Shown: positions 1 to 8,071 of the stretch, piece by piece | How positions within the stretch are numbered: position 1 is the stretch's first letter | Layout: every line of letters starts with the position of its first letter | Assembly: GCA_937901345.1 (NCBI GenBank) | Contig: CALCHM010000008.1 | Location: 1 to 25,439 of the forward strand | Direction of reading: 5' to 3' | Source: an uncultured Prevotella sp. | GTDB lineage: Bacteria; Bacteroidota; Bacteroidia; Bacteroidales; Bacteroidaceae | Length of the DNA stretch: 25,439 nt | Translations under genes and position numbers: made by a program | Notes under the pieces: generated by a model | The model's input: the letters and a program-made list of their open reading frames with translations, nothing else | Database searches by the model: none | Told to the model about the DNA's origin: nothing

Positions 1-111
1 CGGAGACGCCTTCAGCGTCTATAGCACGCTTGGGTCAACTGCTATATCATTTCCTTCATTTTTGAAAGGTATCAAACTGGTGGGTATGGGGACTTTTTCC
101 TCATAAAATGA

Positions 112-192
112 TCCTTCACGACCGTCACGGACAATTTTCGCACCCAAAAGTTATCCTCTACGACCGTCACGGATAGTTTTCGCGCTCAAAAA
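112..192. repeat. Two-copy direct repeat, period 42 bp
   Basis: Positions 112-150 and 154-192 match at most bases. Both contain the shared core ACGACCGTCACGGA followed by an ATTTTCGC- or GTTTTCGC-type segment and an A-rich end. I see no third copy on either side. Function is unknown. Confidence 0.7.
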
Positions 193-296
193 TGGACGCT
201 GCAAGGGGGGTATTTGAGGGATTACAAACAGAGAAGGGGCGTCACGCATAATGGTGGGCGGAAGCACCTTTGAGGTTGCATCCTGCGCCGTGAAGG

Positions 297-351
297 ATGC
301 GAAGACGATTCGAATAACGTTCGAAGACGGTTCGAAACGTGTTCGACACCA
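297..351. repeat. Tandem 11-bp TTCGAA-like array, copy A
   Basis: Five consecutive 11-bp units start at 297, 308, 319, 330 and 341. They read ATGCGAAGACG, ATTCGAATAAC, GTTCGAAGACG, GTTCGAAACGT and GTTCGACACCA. TTCGA recurs at exactly 11-bp steps. A second array of the same style lies at 10601-10644. No coding frame explains it. Confidence 0.7.
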
Positions 352-364
352 TCCAAATAGCACG

Positions 365-403
365 ACTGAGGATGTGTCACCGTGATTGGGACACATCCTC
401 AGT
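365..403. terminator. Strong hairpin downstream of sbcC
   Basis: A perfect 14-bp stem, ACTGAGGATGTGTC (365-378) pairing with 390-403, encloses an 11-nt loop. It lies about 100 bp past the sbcC stop on the minus strand, so it is well placed to end the sbcDC transcript. There is no run of T on either side, so it is not a textbook intrinsic terminator. It could act with Rho, protect a 3' end, or be a foldback repeat. Confidence 0.4.
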
Positions 404-499
404 TTGATATTGCTTTTGGCACTTTGCTTGCCTCTCTTGAATATGAATGCCCCCTCACCCTATGAACAGGGGAAGAGCGCATGCTGTTGAGCACCTCCG

Positions 500-3400
500 T
501 TATGCCTCAACGCGTATGAAACTTTCGCCGCCTATCGCCTTTTTGATAACATTGATTCGGGGCGATATTTGCGAGCGGATGGTTTCCGTGTGGCTGATGA
601 TGCCCACCTTTCTACCCTGTTTGCTTTGCAGGTTTGCCAGCGCCTGCATGACGAGATTGAGAGAATCTTGGTCAAGATTTCCAAAACCTTCATCGATAAA
701 CAAACTGCCAATACTGAGCCCCTCGGAGGAGAGGTTTGCCAAACTCAACGCAAGCGCCAAACTCACCACGAAGGTTTCGCCTCCGGAGAGCGAACTGACG
801 TAGCGTTGCTGGTCGAACATTTCACAGTCAATGATTTGCAACGCCAGCGTACCTTCCACCGTGCGCAAGCGGTAGCGTGGTGAAAGTTGGCGCAACTGCG
901 CATTGGCTTGCGCCACAAGATATTCGAAGGTGTAACTTTGCGCGATTTCGCGGAACTTCTTTCCGTCAGCACTACCGAAGAGGGTGTAGAGTTTCATCCA
1001 CCAACGCAGGTTGTCTTCGACATCGTCAAAGCGCTTCTGCATCAAAGCGACATCATGCAATGCCTTTTGGTGTAGTTTCAGTTTGTCATTGATGCGTCCG
1101 TAGCGCTCTGTCGTTTCCTTAACGTGCTGTTCGGTGCGTGTCAAGAGTTCGGTGAGCGACTCGCGCGTTTCTCCCTGAGTGCTGTCGGGTCGCATCGTGT
1201 CTTGGCGCACTTGGTTAAGGTGTTGCTCAGCGAGGTTGCGCGTGTTCTGCGTCACGGTGAGTTGCTCCTTGCATGCCGCAATCTGTCGGCGCAAAGCATT
1301 CCAATCGCGCTTGTCGGTGAAGATGCGCTCGAGTTCGGAAAAGCGTAGAGGCGAATGGTCGCGATTGTAATTGTGCATCCAATAGTCAAGTTGTGAAGAC
1401 TGCTGAGTATATTGTTGCGTGAAGTGTAAGAAGTCTTCCTCCAGTTTGCGCTTCGACCCTGTGATTTCAGAGAGTTCGTTTTGCGCATTGTCGTAGCGCA
1501 CTTTCGTTTCGAGTTGTTGCTCGGTCACGCTACGCACAATCTCTCTGAGGTCTTCGTCCACCTGCTCGGGCGTTCTGCTACCGAAGAGGGCCGTGAGTTC
1601 ATCTTGCTTGATGCGCATGAGTTCGCGCGCAGCATCGCGGAAGTCTCGTGTGGCATTGATGCTCTGTTGTGCCACTTGCAATTCCTTTTCCTGCTGATTC
1701 ACGAAGTTGGTGATGAGGTCACGTTTCTGTAGCGCCTCGTCCAACTTCTTAGACGTATCAATCCATTCGTGGAAAAGCGCAGAGAGATGTGCCGAATAGT
1801 GATCAGGATTTGCGCGCCACTTTGCCATCCATCCCGAATCGGTAATCATCAGGTCGAGGTCGGAATAGATTTCCTTCAATCTGCGGTCAGAGAGATTGAT
1901 GCGCTGTTTGTAATCGTGCTGCTTGGAGCGTATGATTTTTAGTTGCGCATCCAGTTGTGAGGTATGCGCGGTCTCTTCAGCCACACGTTCGGCAAGCGAG
2001 CGAATGAGTTGGTTGAGCGCATTAATATTCTCTTGGTTGCTCGTAAACGTTTGCAACTCCTCCTGCTGACGGTTGAGCGCGCTCTCGGTGTTGTCAATCA
2101 ACTGCTCGAGCGTAATCATGCGCGCCTGTCGGTTGACCGAAGCCGAACAGTCCTTGAAGGTAGAGTCAAGCGTGGCAAACTCGCGCCACTCCTCCTGACT
2201 GCTTTGTAGCGATTGCTCCAGGCGCTCATAGTTGCGCTTTTCAACTTCATACATCCCCTGCTTATTCGCCAACGTAGCACGCAAATTTCGCGCCTTAGTT
2301 TTGAGGTCTTCGAGATGTTCACTCGCCTCTTTATAGCGCAGTTCGATGGTTTCAAAGATTTTGCCCAACTCGCGCGCGCTCTCCGTATGATAAGGGTGGT
2401 GCGTACCGCCACAGACGGGACAGGGCGAACCTTCCTTCAAATTGCGGCGCATGGCCTCGATGCTCTGACTGTTGTGATAAGAGTAGTTCTCCTGCGCCTC
2501 TTTGAAATGCAGTGTGGCAACGTCAATATCCTGGTCCATGCGGACGAGGTCCTTCGTAAGTTGGTCAATAACGATGCGCGAAGCATTCACCTGAACCTGA
2601 GCCTCTTCAACCTCGTCATAAATCTTTACAAGGCGATTCCATAAATTTCGCGCCGAACGAAGCGCCGCCAAGCGCGCAGTGTTTGACGAAATATTCTGTT
2701 GCAGTTGGTTGATGTTGACCATTCGATTTTGCTGTTCGTAAACAGCCACCTCAGCCTTACGGGCACTCAGCACGTCGCTCGAACGCTGGACTTCTCGACT
2801 GCCCTTTTCAAGCAGTTGGTTGATGCGCTGTTCGGCCACCTGTTGCTCTTGGTTTTCGCGATGCAAACTCGCATTTGCCACACTCTCCTTTTCCAAGTCC
2901 GTAAGTTTGCTCTTTACCGTGTCAAACTTCTCAAACATGGTGCGGTAAATCGAAAGTCCCTGAAGCGAATATTGCAAGGAATCGATGTTATGCCCCAAGT
3001 CTTCAAGTTCCTTCTTCTTGATGGAGAGTTCCTCCTTGCGTTCGTCAAAATCGCGTTGCGCCTTCTGCATTTCCATCTCGCGCGTTTCCCACAGCGCCAT
3101 TTTCTCCTTGATTTCTCCCTGAATGGTCAAACCACGCTGAATGTCGGGGCGACGTTGCTCCATCTGCTTCATGGCTTCAGAAAGGCGGGATGTAGCAAGG
3201 TCGTAAGCCACACGCATATCCTGCACCTTGGCATTCGCCTCCTTCAACTGCACCTCTACTAACGTGCGCTCTTGCTTACACTTCTCAATATTCGTTCGGT
3301 GATTGACAATCTCGTTGAAGAGCGACTGCTGACACAACACATCGTCATAGCGCTCAAGAAGGTTGCGCTCATTCGTAAGTCCGAGAAATTCCTTGTAGGC

Positions 3401-4243
3401 TTCGGCATAAGCAGCATCACAACGCTCCACTTCAGCCATTGCCTTGTCGTAATCATCCAACCACTTGAGTTGCTGGCGCGTGATTCGGCATTGGTTGTCA
3501 AGATCCTTGAGGGTCGTTTCAAGCAAAGCGATTTGTCGCTCATAGTCGCGGACGTCCTCTTCTTGCAAATGGTCGCGCAAAACGGTTTCCTTTTCTACTT
3601 GTAATTCCTTAAGCGCAACTTCAGCCTTAGACTTTTCTTCATGGATGCGCATGGAAATCGTGCCGTAGATTTCCGTACCAGTTAGTTTTTCCAACAACGC
3701 AGACTTCTCTTCAATCTTCGCATTCAAAAAGTTGGAGAAACTATTTTGCGCAAGCATTACCGTACGCGAGAACTGAGCGTAATCCAAACCCACTGCCTGA
3801 ATGATGCGCTCCTTGACTTCACCCTTTTCGTACACGCGCTTATTGGGCGAGAGTTGTTCTAACGTATGCGTCACATTGTCGTAGGTTCCGGTGCGACGGA
3901 TTCTCAGAAAACATGCGGCGCGATACTTGGCACCCGAAGTTGCTGTGAATTCAACAATAGCAGCACCCTCTTTTTCGCCACGGCGCAAATAGTTGCGCAC
4001 GTCAGAGGTGTTGATGTCATTCTTCTCTACATCCTCACTTTTCAAGCGTTGCACATTGTCAAATCGGGGCGCTTTGTTGTAGAGAGCAAGGCAAATAGCG
4101 TCAAGAATCGTGGATTTTCCGGCGCCCGTGTCGCCCGTAATCGCAAAAAGCCCTGCCGAGCGCAAGGGTTCTTGAGTGAAATCGATAACATGCTCGCCTG
4201 CAAGCGACGTTAAGTTTCGTATAATAATTTTGGTAATAACCAT
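500..4243 (-). CDS. sbcC: SbcC, SMC-like ATPase subunit of the SbcCD nuclease
   Basis: This 1247-residue protein is the ATPase arm of SbcCD (the bacterial Rad50), which with SbcD opens and trims DNA hairpins, cruciforms and blocked ends in the cytoplasm. The N-terminal half-ATPase carries the Walker A motif GDTGAGKST at residues 37-45. Long coiled coils flank a zinc hook, CPVCGG, near residue 607. The C-terminal half has the signature SLSGGETF and Walker B region LFIDEGFGNLD. It is somewhat longer than E. coli SbcC (about 1050 residues). I start it at MVITK (4243). The frame is open for another 59 codons upstream, but those run through the inserted foldback element and are not conserved protein. 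It follows sbcD on the same strand, and the two were probably only a few bases apart before the insertion. Confidence 0.95.
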   Translation of the reverse strand: MVITKIIIRNLTSLAGEHVIDFTQEPLRSAGLFAITGDTGAGKSTILDAICLALYNKAPRFDNVQRLKSEDVEKNDINTSDVRNYLRRGEKEGAAIVEFTATSGAKYRAACFLRIRRTGTYDNVTHTLEQLSPNKRVYEKGEVKERIIQAVGLDYAQFSRTVMLAQNSFSNFLNAKIEEKSALLEKLTGTEIYGTISMRIHEEKSKAEVALKELQVEKETVLRDHLQEEDVRDYERQIALLETTLKDLDNQCRITRQQLKWLDDYDKAMAEVERCDAAYAEAYKEFLGLTNERNLLERYDDVLCQQSLFNEIVNHRTNIEKCKQERTLVEVQLKEANAKVQDMRVAYDLATSRLSEAMKQMEQRRPDIQRGLTIQGEIKEKMALWETREMEMQKAQRDFDERKEELSIKKKELEDLGHNIDSLQYSLQGLSIYRTMFEKFDTVKSKLTDLEKESVANASLHRENQEQQVAEQRINQLLEKGSREVQRSSDVLSARKAEVAVYEQQNRMVNINQLQQNISSNTARLAALRSARNLWNRLVKIYDEVEEAQVQVNASRIVIDQLTKDLVRMDQDIDVATLHFKEAQENYSYHNSQSIEAMRRNLKEGSPCPVCGGTHHPYHTESARELGKIFETIELRYKEASEHLEDLKTKARNLRATLANKQGMYEVEKRNYERLEQSLQSSQEEWREFATLDSTFKDCSASVNRQARMITLEQLIDNTESALNRQQEELQTFTSNQENINALNQLIRSLAERVAEETAHTSQLDAQLKIIRSKQHDYKQRINLSDRRLKEIYSDLDLMITDSGWMAKWRANPDHYSAHLSALFHEWIDTSKKLDEALQKRDLITNFVNQQEKELQVAQQSINATRDFRDAARELMRIKQDELTALFGSRTPEQVDEDLREIVRSVTEQQLETKVRYDNAQNELSEITGSKRKLEEDFLHFTQQYTQQSSQLDYWMHNYNRDHSPLRFSELERIFTDKRDWNALRRQIAACKEQLTVTQNTRNLAEQHLNQVRQDTMRPDSTQGETRESLTELLTRTEQHVKETTERYGRINDKLKLHQKALHDVALMQKRFDDVEDNLRWWMKLYTLFGSADGKKFREIAQSYTFEYLVAQANAQLRQLSPRYRLRTVEGTLALQIIDCEMFDQQRYVSSLSGGETFVVSLALALSLANLSSEGLSIGSLFIDEGFGNLDQDSLNLVMQALANLQSKQGRKVGIISHTETIRSQISPRINVIKKAIGGESFIRVEA

Positions 4244-4245
4244 AG

Positions 4246-4503
4246 CTACTAATTCATTGCTAAAATAAAGGTAACAATATAGGAGTTGACCCAATACCAC
4301 AGACCCCTCCGCCCTTTGGGCACCTCCCCTAACTTTGGGGAGGAATTTTATATACTTCCTTACGCTTATAATTCCTAATTGGAAAGTCAAGCGAGGTAGA
4401 CTAACTAAAATTGTCCCCAAAAGTTAGGGGGACGAGCAACTTTAGTTGCGGAGGGGGTCTGTTAAAAATCTTGGGTCAACTACTAATTCATTGCTAAAAT
4501 AAA
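4246..4503. mobile_element. Foldback (MITE-like) element flanked by 24-bp direct repeats
   Basis: A 24-bp sequence that forms the 3' end of sbcD (4480-4503) is repeated exactly at 4246-4269, just before the sbcC start. Between them, 4284-4294 (AGTTGACCCAA) and 4471-4481 (its reverse complement) are the tips of imperfect terminal inverted repeats of about 30 bp. These continue inward with CAGACCCCTCCGC at the left and the matching GCGGAGGGGGTCTG at the right. Inside are hairpins CCTCCCC/GGGGAGG (4323-4343), GTCCCC/GGGGAC (4413-4433) and GCAAC/GTTGC (4436-4449). No transposase is encoded, so it would be non-autonomous. About 15 bp (4270-4284) between the left repeat and the inverted repeat remain unexplained. 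Confidence 0.75.
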
Positions 4504-5697
4504 ACGATCCATCATTTCCTTAGGCATCTCTTCGTTATAACGCTGCTGGTAATAACGTTGTGCCATTTTCTCCGGAGTAATGTGGAGGGCGGCATTGCTT
4601 ACAACAACATCTTGGTCATCATTGCTGCGTGCGGAAAGTTCTCTGACAATACGGCAGAAGTGAACCGCCTTCTCACGCAATATCTCCGTAACCTCCGACA
4701 GGAAGGTGGGTTCGGGTTGTTGTTCCAGCACACGAATTTCAAGATAATCCCACGAGTCGCGATTGGGCACTTCGTTGGCATTGGGCAACTGCGCAAGCGC
4801 TTCCATCACCGCCGCCGTGCTTGCCGCTCCCTTTTCTGGAATAGAGCGCAACTTGCGCAAAGGCGTATACTGCAATTGCTCAACGGAACACTTGCCTTCC
4901 TCCGAAATTTTCACGCAATTGATGCCGTGATTGTAGTGCTTCTCACTAAAGGAAAGAGGAAGCACACTTCCAGAATACCACATCTGACGATCGTAATCCA
5001 CACATTGACGACGGTGAATATGCCCCAATGCCGTATAGCGCACAACTTTGTCCATGTTTTTGGTTAACACGGCGTCTTGTCCGCCCACCACGAGTCGCTC
5101 GCTATGCTCCTCCGAAACCGCTGCACCCGCCGCATAAAAATGCGCCGCCGCTATAATCGGGAGTCGCTTGAATTCCGTACGTCCAAGCGCTTTTAGCATG
5201 CCATCGACATAATATTTTATACCTTCTCCCACAGACAAACCTGAAGGATAGTCAGAACTACGCAAGAAGGGGAGCGCTAAACAAACCATTTGCGCCTCGT
5301 TATTCAGACGCGAACTTAACGGCAACAACAAATCCTCAAAATCGGGAGTCCCAGCCTCCGTACGCTTCACATAGCCACGGACATATATATTATTGGCCTT
5401 CAAGAAAGGCGAAGGCGCTTCCAGGCGATGGGCGGAGTCATGATTCCCTGCTATGATAACAATTTGCAAACCACTAACCGCAAGAGTCGCTTCCTTCAGC
5501 ACTTCATAAAAGAGGTGTTCTGCCGCAGCCGAAGGATTTGCCGTGTCAAAAATATCGCCCGAAATAACCATCACATCAGGTTGGTGCTCCTTAAGTTGCG
5601 CTATCAACCAACTGAAGAAATGGCGGTGCTCCGCCTGACGATCGTGGCGATGAAAAATATTACCGAGGTGCCAATCGGCAGTGTGAAATAAAAGCAT
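4483..5697 (-). CDS. sbcD: SbcD, nuclease subunit of SbcCD
   Basis: This 404-residue calcineurin-like phosphoesterase is the Mre11-type nuclease of SbcCD. The metal-binding motifs appear in family order: DWHLG near the N terminus, GDIFD, GNHD and GHIH. The C-terminal third is the usual capping and SbcC-binding part. I place the start at the ATG at 5697, giving MLLFHTADWHLG. The frame also allows a TTG two codons upstream, which is less likely. The protein ends in LAMN with two adjacent TAG codons, and those last bases are what is duplicated beside sbcC. It is the first gene of the sbcDC pair, and its leader is unusually pyrimidine-rich on the transcribed strand. Confidence 0.95.
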   Translation of the reverse strand: MLLFHTADWHLGNIFHRHDRQAEHRHFFSWLIAQLKEHQPDVMVISGDIFDTANPSAAAEHLFYEVLKEATLAVSGLQIVIIAGNHDSAHRLEAPSPFLKANNIYVRGYVKRTEAGTPDFEDLLLPLSSRLNNEAQMVCLALPFLRSSDYPSGLSVGEGIKYYVDGMLKALGRTEFKRLPIIAAAHFYAAGAAVSEEHSERLVVGGQDAVLTKNMDKVVRYTALGHIHRRQCVDYDRQMWYSGSVLPLSFSEKHYNHGINCVKISEEGKCSVEQLQYTPLRKLRSIPEKGAASTAAVMEALAQLPNANEVPNRDSWDYLEIRVLEQQPEPTFLSEVTEILREKAVHFCRIVRELSARSNDDQDVVVSNAALHITPEKMAQRYYQQRYNEEMPKEMMDRFILAMN

Positions 5698-6005
5698 GTG
5701 CAAGAAAAAAAGGATAGAGAACTAAAAAAGAATGAGAGAAAAAAAATGAGAAAGAAAATAAGAAAAGCAGTAATTATGACAGAAAAAGCGAAGAAAACGA
5801 TGCACAGCAGGATATTTCTCAAACACAACTATTCAACAATGGGATTCCCAACCATCTTCACCCAAATCTTCATCATAAATCCGCTCAACTTTGACAAAAT
5901 TACTACTTTTTTCTAAAAATTCTTTCAAATCATTTGGATGGAAATAAAAATTACGTACTTTTGCAGTGTATTATTCAACTATTACACCAAAACGCAGTAA
6001 CAGTT
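5698..6005. other. Divergent intergenic region, sbcD / ABC transporter
   Basis: The 308 bp between the two start codons hold a nearly pure purine tract on the plus strand (5701-5800, rich in AAAAA and GAGAA) next to sbcD. A good promoter for the ABC gene lies at 5933-5963. A weaker minus-strand TAATTTTG box at 5895-5902 may serve sbcD, but its partner CAAA at 5926-5929 is spaced too far (23 bp). A 72-codon Lys/Arg-rich reading frame at 5698-5916 simply reflects the purine bias. Confidence 0.5.
5933..5963 (+). promoter_or_regulatory. Bacteroidota promoter for the ABC/GntR operon
   Basis: TTTG at 5933-5936 is followed after 19 bp by TACTTTTG at 5956-5963, which matches the -33/-7 pattern of the primary sigma factor in Bacteroidota. 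Transcription would begin around 5968-5972. This rules out any start codon upstream of 6006 for the ABC gene and gives a leader of about 35 nt. Confidence 0.75.
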
Positions 6006-6872
6006 ATGATTGAAATTAAAAACATTTCTTTTGGATACGGAGGCAAGCTAAATTCCGTGTTTAAAGACTTTTCGCTCACGATAGAACCGGGAAGAATTTA
6101 TGGTTTATTAGGCAAAAACGGAACGGGGAAATCAACACTACTTTACCTTATTGCAGGTCTGCTTCGCCCCTTTAAGGGAGCTGTTACGATAGACGGAATA
6201 GCCACACAACGACGCTTAACCGAGACGTTGCAAGACGTGTTCATCGTGCCCGAAGAATTTGAATTGCCCAAGATGACGCTAGAACAATACGTGCGCATCA
6301 ATGCACCTTTTTATCCCCGATTCAGTTGGGAAGACTTAGAGAGAAATCTACGCGACTTTGAATTACCCACAACACTCAACCTAGGCGCACTCTCCATGGG
6401 GCAGAAGAAGAAGGTGTATATGAGTTTTGCGCTCGCAACTAACACAAAGTTGCTCCTTATGGACGAACCCACCAACGGACTTGACATACCTGCAAAGGGA
6501 CAATTCAGAAAGGTGATTTCATCAAGCATGAACGACGAACGCACCATACTCATCTCTACCCACCAAGTGGGCGATGTGAACGTGCTTTTAGACTATGTTA
6601 CCATTATTGAGCGCAGTAGTTTACTTGCAAACTGTTCTACGGCAGAGATTTCTGAACTTCTATGTTTCGAGCAACGACCTATGGGCGTACCAACAGACGA
6701 TGCACTCTATGCTTACCCCTACATTGGCGGTCATCTTATCGTGCGCACCAACACGGAAAATGAGGAAACGCCTTTGAACTTAGAACTACTCTTCAACGCC
6801 GTACATGCCGTACCGAATTTATTGGAAACAGCACGCAAGATGAAGAAAGAAATGGTTTATTATCCTCATTAA
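6006..6872 (+). CDS. ABC transporter ATP-binding protein
   Basis: This 288-residue cytoplasmic ATPase would power the permease encoded next to it. Motifs in order are Walker A GKNGTGKST (36-44), signature LSMGQKKK (about 129-136), Walker B LLLMDEP (about 149-155) with D-loop NGLD, and the switch histidine in STHQ (184-187). The first 210 residues are the ATPase. The last 75 or so form a divergent tail. I start at the ATG at 6006 (MIEIKNISFGYGG) because the promoter lies over the more upstream in-frame ATG at 5934. The permease starts 11 bp after the stop and a YtrA-type regulator follows, so the gene fits the YtrB-like class of exporters. The substrate cannot be read from the sequence. Confidence 0.9.
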   Translation: MIEIKNISFGYGGKLNSVFKDFSLTIEPGRIYGLLGKNGTGKSTLLYLIAGLLRPFKGAVTIDGIATQRRLTETLQDVFIVPEEFELPKMTLEQYVRINAPFYPRFSWEDLERNLRDFELPTTLNLGALSMGQKKKVYMSFALATNTKLLLMDEPTNGLDIPAKGQFRKVISSSMNDERTILISTHQVGDVNVLLDYVTIIERSSLLANCSTAEISELLCFEQRPMGVPTDDALYAYPYIGGHLIVRTNTENEETPLNLELLFNAVHAVPNLLETARKMKKEMVYYPH

Positions 6873-6883
6873 ACATTCTGAAC

Positions 6884-7657
6884 ATGACAGACTTTTCATA
6901 CTCTCGCTTTTGCCACGTTTTGCGTCGTGATTTGGCAGAACATCGTCGCACCTACCTTGCCTTCTTTGGCATTCTGGTCATTGCTCACACGCTCATCCAC
7001 TTTTTTGGTAATTTAATTAACGAACCAGCGCCTCCCCTAGAGCGTTTCACTTTGCAGATGTTCTTTAATTGCGGCGTCTTTGTGTTGGGGTCTTGCTATG
7101 CGATGAGTCTCATCTATGCCCACATTGATTCAAAGGAGCACCGCATCTCAAACTTCATGTTGCCTGCCTCCAACTTTGAGAAGGCCTTAGTGCGCCATCT
7201 GCTTGCTATCGTTGGTTTTTGGGGAATCTACTTGGCGAGTTACCTCTGTTCTGAAGTTATTCAAGCATTTTACATTACAGTAAGTCAAGGATGGACAGAA
7301 GTGGCGAAACATAGTTTGTTGGCAAACCTCATCGAGTTGTTTAAATACACCACACACCTACCCAGACTCGACGAATTTACAAAAGCCATGCCTTGGGTTC
7401 TTCTGAGTGTACACACTCTCGCCACAAGTTTGTTCACCTTGGGCAGCGCCTTTTTCCGCAAGAAGGCATTTATAAAGGTAATGCTCATTATGTTTATCCT
7501 CAATCCTGGATTGCTTCTCAGTCCTTTAGCCAAATACCACGATGGGTGCTTTGAGTATACTTGGGTAACAATGACATATGCCTTCATTATCTTGGCATTG
7601 TCTGTGGTTGCGCTTTATCTTGCCTACCGCCGTTATTGCCGTTTGCAGGTTCTTTAA
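6884..7657 (+). CDS. ABC transporter permease-like membrane protein
   Basis: This 257-residue integral membrane protein has about six hydrophobic segments, roughly at residues 22-45, 60-85, 105-135, 165-190, 198-215 and 225-250. It ends in a short basic cytoplasmic tail. It has no signal peptide and no extracellular domain of note. Its position 11 bp behind the ATPase and ahead of the GntR regulator makes it the membrane half of this exporter, similar in size and layout to ABC-2 type permeases. I recognise no substrate-specific motif. Confidence 0.8.
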   Translation: MTDFSYSRFCHVLRRDLAEHRRTYLAFFGILVIAHTLIHFFGNLINEPAPPLERFTLQMFFNCGVFVLGSCYAMSLIYAHIDSKEHRISNFMLPASNFEKALVRHLLAIVGFWGIYLASYLCSEVIQAFYITVSQGWTEVAKHSLLANLIELFKYTTHLPRLDEFTKAMPWVLLSVHTLATSLFTLGSAFFRKKAFIKVMLIMFILNPGLLLSPLAKYHDGCFEYTWVTMTYAFIILALSVVALYLAYRRYCRLQVL

Positions 7658-7683
7658 TATACACCCCTTAAAACTCGACCACT

Positions 7684-8046
7684 ATGAATTTTATAGCAGG
7701 ACAAGCCATCTATATTCAGATAGCCGAGCGCATGTGTGATGAGATTTTAGCCGACATCTATAAGGCAGACAATCGCATTCCAGGAGTTAGAGATTACTCG
7801 ATGTTGCTTGAAGTCAACGTAAACACTACGGTTAAGGCATACGAGTTGTTGGCGCAGCGCGGTGTATTGTATAGCAAGCGCGGATTGGGATATTTTGTTG
7901 CTCCAGAAGCAAAACAAATCATCCTGGACAACCGACGCCAACATTTCTTTGAAACCGAAGCGCCCCGCATTGCACAGAAGATGAAACAACTCGGCATCTC
8001 GCTTGCGGAGGTTATCGAGATTCTCAATAAAGACATAAATAACTAA
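7684..8046 (+). CDS. GntR-family regulator, YtrA subfamily
   Basis: This 120-residue protein has the winged helix of GntR regulators in residues 8-75, with the typical stretch PGVRDYSMLLEVNVNTTVKA (47-66) for recognition and the wing RGVLYSKRGLGYFV after it. The rest is a short helical dimerisation tail of about 45 residues instead of a ligand-binding domain, which defines the YtrA subgroup. Those regulators usually control the ABC operon they sit in, so autoregulation through the promoter at 5933-5963 is the likely role. The gap to the permease is 26 bp and to the next gene 25 bp. Confidence 0.9.
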   Translation: MNFIAGQAIYIQIAERMCDEILADIYKADNRIPGVRDYSMLLEVNVNTTVKAYELLAQRGVLYSKRGLGYFVAPEAKQIILDNRRQHFFETEAPRIAQKMKQLGISLAEVIEILNKDINN

Positions 8047-8071
8047 CGCATACACAACCATCTCAGAAACT

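Larger units (their letters stand above)
1..499. other. Gene-free left flank with repeats
   Basis: I find no convincing gene here. The stretch holds, in order: a small perfect hairpin (4-20, stem AGACGC/GCGTCT); the 12-mer CTTGGGTCAACT (29-40), which also ends the foldback element near 4480; two copies of a 39-bp repeat (112-150 and 154-192); an array of 11-bp TTCGAA-like units (297-351); and a 14-bp-stem hairpin (365-403). The sbcC stop codon follows at 500-502 on the minus strand. A possible 81-codon reading frame at 151-396 on the minus strand begins inside the hairpin, runs through the repeats and has no recognisable domain, so I do not call it. Confidence 0.6.

Noticed and set aside
151..396. 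81-residue protein on the minus strand
   Set aside because: It spans a hairpin and two repeat families and has no protein-like features.
2213..3262. Reading frames of 143 and 187 codons on the plus strand
   Set aside because: They lie antisense to the coiled-coil part of sbcC, have no domain, and arise from its codon bias.
4244..4420. N-terminal extension of SbcC by 59 residues
   Set aside because: It is encoded by the inserted foldback element; the family sequence starts at MVITK.
5698..5916. 72-residue basic protein
   Set aside because: It is a translation of the purine tract followed by non-coding sequence up to the promoter.
5934..6005. Longer N terminus of the ABC ATPase
   Set aside because: The extension overlaps the promoter boxes and does not match the family.
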